A stretch of 12,799 nt of DNA from Thermoprotei archaeon (GTDB lineage Archaea > Thermoproteota > Thermoprotei > QMSL01 > B3-G16): NCBI GenBank assembly GCA_003649665.1, contig QMSL01000024.1:1-12799 (forward strand), written 5' to 3'. A program made the position numbers and the translations under genes. Below, one piece after another: positions 5,698 through 12,799 of this stretch. Position 1 is the stretch's first letter, and each line of letters opens with the position of its first letter. The notes beneath the pieces are model-generated. The model saw only the letters and a program-made list of their open reading frames with translations. It made no database searches and had not been told where the DNA came from.

Positions 5698-6198
5698 ATG
5701 GCACAGAAGTATCCGTTAAGCAAGAAGGAAAGACGAGGATTAGCGGAAGAGATAAGAAGACATAGTTCACAACTTGCCTCTGCGATACTATCGGCTAATG
5801 AAGTGGTAATAATAAGGACTAGGGTGGGTAAGCGGAAGGTAACGATATATTTAATAGACATGTTTCCAGCCTTAGTTAAAGAAAATGACATAATATTTCC
5901 TACCATATATTTAGTCAGGAGAATTTCATGGAAACCATTTGTTGTAGTAGATAAGGGAGCAGCCGAGAGAATTGCTAAGGGAGCACATGTGATGGTTCCA
6001 GGTATAGTTAAGGTTAGTGAGGATTTTGAAAAGGGAGAGGTAGCTGTCGTATACGATGAGGAGGAAAAGCCTATTGCAATAGGCTTAGCTTTGATGTCGA
6101 AAGAGGAAATAGAGAGAAGTAGAAGAGGAAAGGCATTAAGGAACTTACATTATGATAAGGATAAGATATGTAAGCTCATGGCAACCCTACTTGCTTAG
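5698..6198 (+). CDS. PUA-domain RNA-binding protein, archaeal MCT-1/Tma20-like
   Basis: This 166-residue protein has an N-terminal alpha/beta domain (about 1-75, beginning LSKKERRGLAEEI) and a C-terminal PUA domain (about 78-155). The PUA signature is FVVVDKGAAERIAKGAHVM (81-99) and PGIVKVSEDFEKGEVAVV (101-118), with a GKAL...H turn at 144-151. This two-domain layout matches archaeal relatives of eukaryotic MCT-1/Tma20, which act with DENR on 40S subunits in translation re-initiation and recycling. The archaeal role is less settled. No Shine-Dalgarno precedes the ATG. The gene ends one base before the convergent fttA stop. Confidence 0.85.
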   Translation: MAQKYPLSKKERRGLAEEIRRHSSQLASAILSANEVVIIRTRVGKRKVTIYLIDMFPALVKENDIIFPTIYLVRRISWKPFVVVDKGAAERIAKGAHVMVPGIVKVSEDFEKGEVAVVYDEEEKPIAIGLALMSKEEIERSRRGKALRNLHYDKDKICKLMATLLA

Positions 6199-6199
6199 C

Positions 6200-8125
6200 C
6201 TATCTAAGTCTTATGGCTTCCATGTTCTCAGGAGCTATTGCAGGTATCCTAAATATTCTACTTAAAGTGTTTGCCAGATCTTCAGCCTTATTCCTCTCAC
6301 CATGATTAACGATTATCCGTTCTGGTCGAGGTCTTAGGTTTCTTACGAAGTTTATTAATTGTTTCCTATCGCTATGACCGCTGAAGCCCTCTATAGCATG
6401 TACTTCCATCTTTATAGTTAAGTACTCTAAGCGGCTTCCACTACTTAATGGAACTATTACCTCTTTCTCGCCTGATCTTACTATATCCATTATTCTACGC
6501 CCTAGTGTGCCTTCTATCTGGTAGCTTACGAATATCAACATATTCTTTGGATCTTCAGCAAGGTTCTTAAGGTATTCAACCGATGGCCCTCCTGTTAACA
6601 TTCCAGATGTGGCAAGTATTATGCAGGGCTCCCCTTCTACTATTTCAAGTCTTTGTTGTGCATCCTTTACAACGTGGAAGTATTCTTCAAGAAATGGATT
6701 CTCATCGTTATACATCATATCCCTTAATGATCTCGATAGGAATTCAGGATAGGCAGTATGAATGGCCGTTGCTTCAGAAACCATGCCATCTATGTATACG
6801 GGCACTTTTGGTATAAGTCCTTTCTTTATTCCTTCATCAAGTACAAGCATTATTTCCTGTCCTCTTCCTACGGAGAGTACTGGGATGAGTACTTTACCTC
6901 CACGAAGGAGTGCTTTCCTGACTAGCTCAATTAAGAGTAATTCGCTTTCATCTCTTCTAGGCATTACATCATCTCTTCCACCATATGTACTTTCAATTAT
7001 CAGTACTTCTAATCTTGGAAATACAGTGGTTGCTGCCTCAAGTAATCTTGTCCTTTCGTATTTGAAGTCACCAGTGTACACCACATTGCAGAAGCCATTA
7101 CCTATATGAAGATGGGCCATAGCTGAGCCTAGAATGTGTCCAGCATAGTGGAAAGTGAGTCGTATATCCGGCGCTATATCAGTTACTTCTCCATATCCGA
7201 GCACTATAGTGTGAAGTATTGCCTCCCTAACATCCTTCATGGTATACGGAGGATGTTTTCCTTCCTTTTGAAGAACCTCTAAGTAATCCTTAAGGAGTAG
7301 AGCCATGAGTTGCTGTGTAGGTTCAGTCATGTATACAGGGCCTCTATATCCGTACTTGAATAGATAAGGTAAGGCACCACAGTGATCAAGATGGGCATGC
7401 GTAATTACAACAGCATCTAAGGAATCTATATCGAATTCGGGCAGGTCAAAGTATGGGAACTCATCACGATAGCCTGAGGAGGGCTTTATACCGCAATCTA
7501 ATAACACGTTACTCTCCTTTGTTTGAAGCAATATTGCGCTTCTACCAACTTCCTTAAAGCCTCCAAGGGATATTATGCGGACATAGTTATCACTATATAA
7601 GGTTGGTCTATGAATTCTACGACCTATTTCATGTAATAGGCGTTGTCTTCTTTCACTCTCCCTATAAAGCGTATCTAATATTCGTTCAACTATCTTTGAT
7701 TCCATTGGAGGAACCCTAATTACTTTAGGCCTCCACTTGGTCTCTATTAGAATTCTCTTTAAGTTTGCACCTCCCTTGCCTATTACCTGACCAAGTCTCT
7801 TAGCCTTTATTATAACTTCTCCTGTTACATCATCAAATATGATCCTATGAATCTCGGCCTCTTCAGGTATTAGCTTTCTGATTATCTCTTCTGCCTTCTT
7901 TTTGTCCATTCTAACGCTTGGATCAGCCCTTATTACTATTCGTTTCTTTATAGTCTTCGCTATCTTCCTAATGACATCCTCTTCCTCGTATACAGCCGCG
8001 GGGTTTCCTGTATAAACTACTATTTGAGGGCCTTCAAAGTCTATCCTAGTTATTCTAGCCTCTAGGGGGATATTGGACAGGATCTCCCTTCTAATTAGTT
8101 CCAATACATCTCTTTCCCTATTCAT
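6200..8125 (-). CDS. fttA: aCPSF1/FttA, beta-CASP ribonuclease and transcription termination factor
   Basis: This 641-residue homologue of eukaryotic CPSF73 cleaves nascent RNA and promotes transcription termination in archaea. N-terminal KH-type domains occupy roughly 1-170, with a GxxG loop VIGKGG (114-119). The metallo-beta-lactamase core follows: HAHLDH (243-248), AGHILGSA (328-335, H330) and TGDFK (351-355, D353). The beta-CASP insert shows EST (378-380), SGHSD (582-586, H584) and VNHGE (606-610, H608), so all metal ligands appear intact. Length and layout match the family. Its ATG is two bases after the psmB stop, indicating one transcript. It converges on the PUA gene with a one-base gap. 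Confidence 0.96.
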   Translation of the reverse strand: MNRERDVLELIRREILSNIPLEARITRIDFEGPQIVVYTGNPAAVYEEEDVIRKIAKTIKKRIVIRADPSVRMDKKKAEEIIRKLIPEEAEIHRIIFDDVTGEVIIKAKRLGQVIGKGGANLKRILIETKWRPKVIRVPPMESKIVERILDTLYRESERRQRLLHEIGRRIHRPTLYSDNYVRIISLGGFKEVGRSAILLQTKESNVLLDCGIKPSSGYRDEFPYFDLPEFDIDSLDAVVITHAHLDHCGALPYLFKYGYRGPVYMTEPTQQLMALLLKDYLEVLQKEGKHPPYTMKDVREAILHTIVLGYGEVTDIAPDIRLTFHYAGHILGSAMAHLHIGNGFCNVVYTGDFKYERTRLLEAATTVFPRLEVLIIESTYGGRDDVMPRRDESELLLIELVRKALLRGGKVLIPVLSVGRGQEIMLVLDEGIKKGLIPKVPVYIDGMVSEATAIHTAYPEFLSRSLRDMMYNDENPFLEEYFHVVKDAQQRLEIVEGEPCIILATSGMLTGGPSVEYLKNLAEDPKNMLIFVSYQIEGTLGRRIMDIVRSGEKEVIVPLSSGSRLEYLTIKMEVHAIEGFSGHSDRKQLINFVRNLRPRPERIIVNHGERNKAEDLANTLSRIFRIPAIAPENMEAIRLR

Positions 8126-8127
8126 TT

Positions 8128-8796
8128 CTAAAGTCCCTTCTTTGCCTTCATCTTCAGGATATTCAGGATTTCATCCTTAGGAACTTCAACATAATTATGT
8201 TTAGTTATATATACAACATCTATGCTTTCTCCGCTACCAGGATCTCGCTTTATAGCCGAGTGGATAGCTCTTACCACGATAGGTACGGCTTCCTTTATCG
8301 TTATTCCCTCATAATAGCTATCCTCCAATACGCCTAGAGCTATAGGAGAGCCCGAGCCTGTAGCAATATATGTTTCTTTAGTTAGAGAGCCAAACCAATC
8401 AATAGTGTACATGTTAGGGCCTGTTTCATCGACGCCAGCAACTATTGTATGTACGACGTATGGATATACCCTGGATCCAAAGAGTAGGTTTGATATGTAG
8501 GTCGCTATTGCCTTTATACTCATACGCATTCCAGTTTCAGTCTTATATAGCCTGACCTGCAACTGCGCTCTTTCTAGTATCTTCTGAGCTTCTGCAACAA
8601 CACCTGACATGGTTGCCGCTACGTAGTCGTCTATTTTGTATATTTTCTTAACGTGCTTATGCGCAATGAAATAACCAGCCGTAGCTCTAGTATCGGTACC
8701 GAGGACTACTCCATCCTTACATACGATACCTACTGTGGTCGTTCCAGTTTTCCTCAAATATTCCTCGTATGTATCGGGATATCGCACTGGTATCAA
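8128..8796 (-). CDS. psmB: Proteasome beta subunit (active)
   Basis: The catalytic subunit of the archaeal 20S proteasome is made as a precursor. A propeptide of about 18 residues ends in KTG, and autocleavage exposes Thr19 (TTTVGI) as the nucleophile. Counting from that Thr, Asp17 (in GTDTRAT) and Lys33 (in HVKKIYKI) are present, as are GSGSPIALGVLE and RDPGSGESIDV, which carry the remaining active-site residues. At 222 residues it has normal length. I accept the TTG start at 8796 because GGTGA lies six bases before it; a GTG three codons later is the alternative. It is the promoter-proximal member of a psmB-fttA pair and is divergent from egsA across 90 nt. No alpha subunit lies in this window. 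Confidence 0.96.
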   Translation of the reverse strand: MIPVRYPDTYEEYLRKTGTTTVGIVCKDGVVLGTDTRATAGYFIAHKHVKKIYKIDDYVAATMSGVVAEAQKILERAQLQVRLYKTETGMRMSIKAIATYISNLLFGSRVYPYVVHTIVAGVDETGPNMYTIDWFGSLTKETYIATGSGSPIALGVLEDSYYEGITIKEAVPIVVRAIHSAIKRDPGSGESIDVVYITKHNYVEVPKDEILNILKMKAKKGL

Positions 8797-8886
8797 ACCA
8801 TATCACCATATTAAGCTTCTATCGGAAAATTCCAGGTGAAACTAATAAACACAACTATTATTTAATTTTTCGTTGAGGTTAACTCA

Positions 8887-9948
8887 ATGTGGAGTAAGCC
8901 AATACATGAGATAGAACTACCATTGAAAGTCATTATAGGAATGGACGTCCTTAAGAGACTACCGTCATTGATTAAGAAATTAAATTTAGGTAATGACCTC
9001 CTCGTTCTCACAGGACCTCATGTCTACGAAATAATAGGTAAGGATGTGATATCGCTACTTGTAGATTCTCATTATGAAGTGCAATACCAGATAGTAAGGA
9101 CATCAACCCTTAACGAAGTCAGACAGATCGAGGAAATCGTAAAGGAGATAAAACCTTCAATAATGATAGCCGTTGGTGGTGGTAAGGTAATAGATGTTAC
9201 CAAGTATACATCGTACCTTACGCACATACCTTTTGTAAGCGTACCAACCGCAGCATCTCATGATGGAATAGCATCGCCTGTAGCGTCTATAAAGCTTGAT
9301 GATGGAAGGCCAGGATCGTTCTTCACTAAGCCTCCAATAATGGTAGTAGCAGATGTATCAGTAATAAGTAAGGCTCCTAAAAGGCTTACAGCAAGTGGAT
9401 GCGGAGATGTCATAGGTAAGATTACCGCGGTGAGGGATGCCAGACTTGCTAGAGTGATAAAAGGGGAATACGTAGGAGATTATGCCTTAAGTTTAGCGCT
9501 TATGTCAGCAAAATTAGTTATGAGAAACGCAAGCTTAATAGCAAAAGGATCCCCAGAGGGAATAAGAGTCCTTCTAGAAGCACTAATCTCATGTGGTACA
9601 GCCATGGCAATAGCTGGTTCATCAAAACCATGTAGTGGTAGCGAGCACTTATTTAGTCATGCACTGGATTTAATTGCACCAAGACCAGCACTTCATGGGG
9701 AACAGGTAGGCGTAGGGACGATAATGATGAGTTATTTACATGGACTGAAATGGAAGAGGATAAGAGGATTCCTTAAGCAAGTAGGCGCTCCTATCAATGC
9801 AAAAGAACTAGGAATAGAGCCTGAGTATATAATTAGGGCTCTTACAATTGCCCATAAGATGAGGAAGAGATATACTATATTAGGGGAGAGTGGGCTTACA
9901 TGGAAGGCAGCAGAAGCATTAGCAAGAGAGACAGAAGTAATAGAATGA
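8887..9948 (+). CDS. egsA: sn-glycerol-1-phosphate dehydrogenase
   Basis: This enzyme reduces dihydroxyacetone phosphate to sn-glycerol-1-phosphate with NAD(P)H, fixing the stereochemistry of archaeal membrane lipids. The 353-residue protein shows the cofactor loop AVGGGKVIDVTK (95-106), the PTAASHDGIASP segment (120-131) and zinc ligands D174 (GCGDVIGK), H254 (SGSEHLFSH) and H270 (LHGEQVGVG). It belongs to the iron/glycerol dehydrogenase superfamily; the archaeal motif set separates it from glycerol dehydrogenase. The ATG follows GAGGTT by six bases, and an AT-rich TATA candidate lies near 8858-8866. Its stop overlaps the start of the UPF0179 gene, so the two are translationally coupled. Confidence 0.95.
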   Translation: MWSKPIHEIELPLKVIIGMDVLKRLPSLIKKLNLGNDLLVLTGPHVYEIIGKDVISLLVDSHYEVQYQIVRTSTLNEVRQIEEIVKEIKPSIMIAVGGGKVIDVTKYTSYLTHIPFVSVPTAASHDGIASPVASIKLDDGRPGSFFTKPPIMVVADVSVISKAPKRLTASGCGDVIGKITAVRDARLARVIKGEYVGDYALSLALMSAKLVMRNASLIAKGSPEGIRVLLEALISCGTAMAIAGSSKPCSGSEHLFSHALDLIAPRPALHGEQVGVGTIMMSYLHGLKWKRIRGFLKQVGAPINAKELGIEPEYIIRALTIAHKMRKRYTILGESGLTWKAAEALARETEVIE

Positions 9949-10376
9949 GGATTGTAACACTTGTACCGACGGCCTTAGCTAGGAAAGGCGTAAGCTTCAA
10001 GTTCAGAGGATTGCCTCCAGAATGTAAGTCATGTAGACTTTACTTTCTATGCTCCCGACTGAGAGCCAAGTTGACCTATGAGGTAATAGGGATCAGAAAC
10101 GTAAAGCATAAGTGTAAAATACATGAGGAGGTGCAAGTTGCCATAGTTCGTATAGCGCCTATTAAGGTCATGCTACCTTCACATGCCGCGATACCAGGCC
10201 TTATCCTTAAATTCCCTTGGATTGCATGTAAGGAGAAGACATGCCCTAACATTAGGTTATGTAAGCCCGAGGGATTAAGGGAAAATGATAGGGTTAAGGT
10301 AATTAAGGTGTACCCTACCGCTCTTAGATGCCGATATAGGGAGCTTAAGCTTGCTCTTGTTTCTCTTCTTCCTTAG
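9945..10376 (+). CDS. UPF0179 family Cys-rich protein
   Basis: This 143-residue archaeal protein of unknown function has eight cysteines: C27-x2-C30-x5-C36, C57, C95-x4-C100-x5-C106 and C129. The two CxxC/CxxxxC clusters suggest a bound metal or iron-sulfur cluster. The opening MRIVTLVP, the PPECKSCRLYFLC segment (24-36) and ACKEKTCPNIRLC (94-106) fit UPF0179. I chose the ATG at 9945, which overlaps the egsA stop as ATGA; an in-frame ATG at 9900 would extend into egsA without any family match. Coupling to egsA may mean shared expression only. Its 3' end overlaps the convergent FKBP gene by 32 bases. Confidence 0.88.
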   Translation: MRIVTLVPTALARKGVSFKFRGLPPECKSCRLYFLCSRLRAKLTYEVIGIRNVKHKCKIHEEVQVAIVRIAPIKVMLPSHAAIPGLILKFPWIACKEKTCPNIRLCKPEGLRENDRVKVIKVYPTALRCRYRELKLALVSLLP

Positions 10377-11109
10377 CTTTGGCAGGCTTCTTAGGAACTT
10401 TTTCTTCGGCCTTCTCTTCCTTTCTCTCTACCTCATACTCCTCAATAAAGCGAACGACCCTTACCCCACTTATATACTTGGTTATGTCCCTAAAGAGGGA
10501 GTACTTGAATATACGTCCACCCTCCGCATCACGAATTTCAGGAGGGAGTTTTATTACAACTACATCGTTCTCTCGAGATACATCGAACTTATTAATATCT
10601 ACCTTAGGTGCTCTCCTGTGTATAAGGGCTTTGATCTTTTCCATTTCGTCCTCTATTTTCTTCACAGCCTTTATCTTACATAGTAGGGTCTTTCCTGCAA
10701 GGGGATGGTTGAAGTCTATAACTACTCTACCACTACCTACGCTCCTTATGATTCCTATACGACCGTCTATTTCAACCCTTGTGCCTACGATGGGCCTTAC
10801 TCTTCGTCGGATAAGCTCACGTGCTGGGTAGACTTTTATATTATCAGGACTGCGTTTTCCAAAAGCCTTTTCAGGCGGTAGTTCTATCTCCTTCTCTTCT
10901 CCTTCATTCATCTTCATTAGTTCATCTTCAAGGCTTTTCAGTAGCCAACCTTCTCCTAATATCACTAATCGAGGCTCATATACTTCATTTTCATCATAGA
11001 TGTTTGCCTTCTTAGCAATCTCAGCGTCTGTTGTTTCTATGACTCGGTCTTCATCCTTAACCTTTATGGTATAGTCAACCAGGAGGAATGTGCCCTTATC
11101 GAAAGGCAT
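10345..11109 (-). CDS. FKBP-type peptidyl-prolyl isomerase/chaperone (SlyD-like, long archaeal form)
   Basis: It catalyses proline cis-trans isomerisation and assists folding. Numbering from ATG 11109 (254 residues): the split FKBP domain starts KGTFLLVDYTIKVKDEDRVIETT (6-28), continues RLVILGEGWLLKSLEDELMKMNEGEEKEIELPPEKAFG in sequence order, is interrupted by an insert-in-flap chaperone domain (about 85-130, around VGTRVEIDGRIG), and closes with DFNHPLAGKTLLCKIK (132-147). A further alpha/beta domain (about 155-228) and a charged tail (229-254, Lys/Glu/Ala/Pro-rich) follow. This is the long archaeal layout. GAGGTG lies eight bases before 11109 and two before an ATG at 11115, hence the start chosen. 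It follows the phosphoesterase directly in one operon. Confidence 0.93.
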   Translation of the reverse strand: MPFDKGTFLLVDYTIKVKDEDRVIETTDAEIAKKANIYDENEVYEPRLVILGEGWLLKSLEDELMKMNEGEEKEIELPPEKAFGKRSPDNIKVYPARELIRRRVRPIVGTRVEIDGRIGIIRSVGSGRVVIDFNHPLAGKTLLCKIKAVKKIEDEMEKIKALIHRRAPKVDINKFDVSRENDVVVIKLPPEIRDAEGGRIFKYSLFRDITKYISGVRVVRFIEEYEVERKEEKAEEKVPKKPAKAKEEEKQEQA

Positions 11110-11111
11110 GG

Positions 11112-11813
11112 TCATAACACCTCTTTAAAGCTTACCTTAATCCTTTTTTCTCTCCTCCTTATTATAACATCTGCATAATAACCTTTTCTTAAGGGACCTG
11201 GATTTATGATAAGCGTATTGTCTAGCTTATCCATACCGCGAGCTTCGTGAACATGGCCGCAGAAGCAGACCATAGGCGATTCCTCTATTATGAACTTACG
11301 TAGGGAGGATGAACCTATATGAATTCCAGAATGGGCGATATCTACCTTAGTTTTATAAGGAGGTACATGTGTTACTAATATGCGGTTAGCATAATTATGC
11401 CACTTTTCCCCTATATTATTAAGAGCCATCATGAGCTCGTCTTCACTAAACTCTATAGGTGTCATGAAAGGTGAAATTATGCCACCACTTACACCACCTA
11501 TGGCAAAGTCATGCCACACTATTATGTCACCATGTAGGATATGAGCGCTTACTCCTTTCATAGATGAAGAAAGAGCTTCTCTTGGATCACAATTACCTAG
11601 GACGATAATTAGGAGCTCACAGCGAACCTCACTCCTCAAGGCAGATATTACCTCCCTTAATTCGCTTATGGAGCCAAAATGCGTTAAATCACCACAAACT
11701 ACGAGGATGTCATAACGTTCGTCCGAAAGATGTTGACCAAGCGCATGTACGGAATCAATATATCCATGTATATCGCTTATTACTAGTATTCTTACAGCAT
11801 CATTATCTCTCAT
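11112..11813 (-). CDS. Calcineurin-like metallophosphoesterase
   Basis: All blocks of the two-metal phosphoesterase fold are present (numbering from ATG 11813, 233 residues): SDIHG (13-17), CGDLTHFGS (40-48), GNCD (73-76), THVPPY (148-153) and FCGHVHEARG (184-193). Substrate is unknown; the family includes phosphodiesterases and protein or nucleotide phosphatases, and this small, single-domain type resembles the YfcE/MJ0936 group. A GTG two codons upstream is possible, but GGTG five bases before the ATG favours 11813. It leads a two-gene operon with the FKBP, with stop and next start practically touching. A TATA element (11830-11841) sits about 23 nt ahead. Confidence 0.9.
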   Translation of the reverse strand: MRDNDAVRILVISDIHGYIDSVHALGQHLSDERYDILVVCGDLTHFGSISELREVISALRSEVRCELLIIVLGNCDPREALSSSMKGVSAHILHGDIIVWHDFAIGGVSGGIISPFMTPIEFSEDELMMALNNIGEKWHNYANRILVTHVPPYKTKVDIAHSGIHIGSSSLRKFIIEESPMVCFCGHVHEARGMDKLDNTLIINPGPLRKGYYADVIIRRREKRIKVSFKEVL

Positions 11814-11827
11814 AATCACACCAGGTC

Positions 11828-11842
11828 AGTTAAAATATATTT
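11828..11842 (-). promoter_or_regulatory. TATA box of the phosphoesterase-FKBP operon
   Basis: The minus strand reads AAATATATTTTAAC, centred about 23 nt before the ATG at 11813, consistent with a very short or absent leader. The same 59-nt gap carries C/D-box-like motifs, treated separately as a tentative finding. Confidence 0.5.
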
Positions 11843-11878
11843 CATCATGAGAGATATCCTCAGCGCAGGTCAGTATCT

Positions 11879-12118
11879 TCATCCCTTCCCCTGAGTTTCA
11901 GCTACTTGAGCCTCCATTAACATACGACGTCTAGCTTCTATTTTCATTAGCCTAGTTACATAGCCAGCTATCTTATTCCTAAGAGTTTTACTCTGAACAT
12001 TCGTTAATTCGGCTACTAATTTTTTGTTAGTCTCGAAATCTGTAGTGAACTTATCAGGATACTTTTCAATGAGCTCTCTTGCTATGCGTTTTATCATTCT
12101 AGGCCTTACCTTCCCCAT
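11879..12118 (-). CDS. rps17e: 30S ribosomal protein S17e
   Basis: At 79 residues this is the normal archaeal length. The opening [20 protein letters not shown] (2-21), the [14 protein letters not shown] stretch and the [10 protein letters not shown] helix (48-57) identify S17e, a small-subunit protein. A short Gln/Gly/Lys tail follows. GGGGAA lies about eight bases before the ATG, but a TATA element (12141-12150) is only about 26 nt away, so the message may be leaderless and the purine run incidental. It is divergent from the histone gene across 127 nt. Confidence 0.95.
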   Translation of the reverse strand: MGKVRPRMIKRIARELIEKYPDKFTTDFETNKKLVAELTNVQSKTLRNKIAGYVTRLMKIEARRRMLMEAQVAETQGKG

Positions 12119-12140
12119 GGTATGTTCCCCAGGTCTTCAT

Positions 12141-12150
12141 ACATATAAAG
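12141..12150 (-). promoter_or_regulatory. TATA box of rps17e
   Basis: The minus strand reads CTTTATATGT, about 26 nt before the S17e ATG. A second AT-rich candidate (AACTTTAAGTTA, near 12159-12170) would give a leader that includes the GGGGAA site. Confidence 0.45.
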
Positions 12151-12245
12151 ATAGGTCTAACTTAAAGTTTATGTTATCATACATTAGAACTAATAAATAA
12201 ATTCAAGATCACAGATATCTAAACCTCAGACAATACCATATCTCG

Positions 12246-12482
12246 ATGCCTGAAATACCCTTAGCTCCTCTTGATAGGATATTTCGTAAAGCTGGTGCGA
12301 AAAGAGTTAGTGAGAGCGCAACTAGGGCTCTCAGAGATTTAATAGAGAAGGTATGCTACGAAATAGCAAAGGAGGCAATAATTTTAGCGGCTCATGCAGG
12401 TAGAAAGACAGTTATAAGAGAGGATGTATTGCTTGCAGCACGCCATGTGGTAAAATATTCCAATGCCATATGGGAAGGTTAA
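12246..12482 (+). CDS. Archaeal histone (HMfB-like)
   Basis: This 78-residue protein is a single histone fold. LAPLDRIFRKAGAKRVSE (6-23) covers alpha-1 and loop 1, a long alpha-2 runs to AAHAGRKT (48-55), and loop 2/alpha-3 is VIREDVLLAARHVV (56-69). DNA-contact positions matching HMfB are kept (R11, R20, K54, T55). So are the dimer-dimer residues L47, H50 and D60, and G17, at which stacked histone fibres need a small residue, so long polymers on DNA look feasible. Eight residues (YSNAIWEG) extend beyond the HMfB end. No Shine-Dalgarno is present; GATATCTAAA (12214-12223) is about 27 nt upstream, fitting a leaderless message. Histones are missing from Sulfolobales, which helps limit the host lineage. 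Confidence 0.95.
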   Translation: MPEIPLAPLDRIFRKAGAKRVSESATRALRDLIEKVCYEIAKEAIILAAHAGRKTVIREDVLLAARHVVKYSNAIWEG

Positions 12483-12517
12483 GAGTGAGGGATATCACCA
12501 GATCGTAATAGGGTTAA

Positions 12518-12527
12518 GCTTAAATAG
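12518..12527 (+). promoter_or_regulatory. TATA box of the thermosome gene
   Basis: GCTTAAATAG lies about 52 nt before the thermosome ATG, implying a leader of roughly 25-30 nt that contains the GGTGA ribosome-binding site at 12566-12570. Confidence 0.5.
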
Positions 12528-12574
12528 AAGTGCAAGTACATAGAGCACGCTAAAGAGTAGGAGAAGGTGAGAGA

Positions 12575-12799
12575 ATGAGTGAGAAAGCTATTCCAATAGC
12601 TCAACTTGGTGGAATTCCAGTTCTCATACTCAAGGAAGGCACATCTCGATCAACAGGAAGAGAGGCAATGAGAATAAACATAATGGCTGCACGAGCAATA
12701 GCTGAGACTTTAAAGACAACACTTGGCCCCAAGGGCATGGATAAGATGCTTATAGATAGTTTAGGAGATGTTACGATCACAAACGATGGTGCAACTATA
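12575..12799 (+). CDS. thsA: Thermosome (group II chaperonin) subunit, 5' part only
   Basis: The first 75 codons of an archaeal chaperonin subunit run off the window; full proteins of this family are about 540-560 residues. The N-terminus shows [11 protein letters not shown] (12-22), the helix with [19 protein letters not shown] (34-52), the nucleotide-binding GPKGMDKML (51-59) and [12 protein letters not shown] (64-75), both diagnostic of CCT/thermosome subunits. The complex folds proteins in an ATP-driven double ring in the cytoplasm. GGTGA precedes the ATG by four bases. Which subunit (alpha, beta or gamma) cannot be told from this fragment, so the symbol is provisional. Confidence 0.95.
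   Translation, partial: MSEKAIPIAQLGGIPVLILKEGTSRSTGREAMRINIMAARAIAETLKTTLGPKGMDKMLIDSLGDVTITNDGATI

Noticed and set aside
6583..7109. Plus-strand reading frames across fttA
   Set aside because: They lie inside conserved catalytic coding sequence on the other strand and have no recognisable motif or start signal.
9900..9944. N-terminal extension of the UPF0179 protein into egsA
   Set aside because: The extra 15 residues show no family similarity and only mirror egsA coding sequence in another frame; the ATGA overlap start fits the family.
10351..11015. Plus-strand reading frames across the FKBP gene
   Set aside because: Their products are low-complexity Leu/Ser/Phe-rich strings, as expected from the complement of a Lys/Glu-rich gene; the minus-strand FKBP has clear domains.

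Overview
The window is a compact archaeal chromosome segment, most likely from a thermophilic Thermoproteota (TACK) lineage that carries histones. The evidence is: archaeal-type glycerol-1-phosphate dehydrogenase, aRF1, aCPSF1/FttA, archaeal proteasome beta subunit, thermosome, L37e, S17e, an HMfB-like histone, and TATA-type promoters, several placed about 26 nt before a start codon as for leaderless mRNAs. A tRNA-splicing endonuclease subunit lacking its catalytic histidine points to the heteromeric enzyme typical of Crenarchaeota-like groups. The tRNA stems are very GC-rich in an AT-rich background, which suggests growth at high temperature. I cannot place the organism more precisely.

Region by region. 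1-1570: tRNA-Leu(UAG) with a canonical intron, a structured intergenic stretch, the endonuclease subunit, a small unknown gene, and a convergent YkgJ-like Cys-cluster gene. 1571-2744: tRNA-Asp(GUC) with two introns, one in an unusual position at the acceptor stem; a DUF998-like membrane protein; tRNA-Leu(CAA). 2745-5137: divergent pyrH (UMP kinase) and prf1 (aRF1), then tRNA-Ala(CGC) and tRNA-Ile(GAU) facing each other across about 180 nt that holds a long imperfect palindrome. 5160-8796: the Lsm-L37e gene pair, a PUA-domain protein on the opposite strand, then psmB-fttA as a tight pair. 8887-11819: egsA overlapping a UPF0179 gene, converging on a metallophosphoesterase-FKBP operon. 11879-12799: S17e, histone, and the first 75 codons of a thermosome subunit.

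The content is information processing (tRNA genes and tRNA splicing, ribosomal proteins, release factor, RNA-binding proteins, transcription termination), protein quality control (proteasome, FKBP, thermosome), and single genes for pyrimidine nucleotides and lipid headgroup stereochemistry. There is no IS element, CRISPR array, toxin or defence gene. No stretch longer than 300 bases lacks a gene. The most unusual item is the tRNA-Asp gene, whose acceptor stem is interrupted by a GC-rich 40-nt insert. It lies about 1 kb from an endonuclease subunit of the class associated with relaxed intron recognition.
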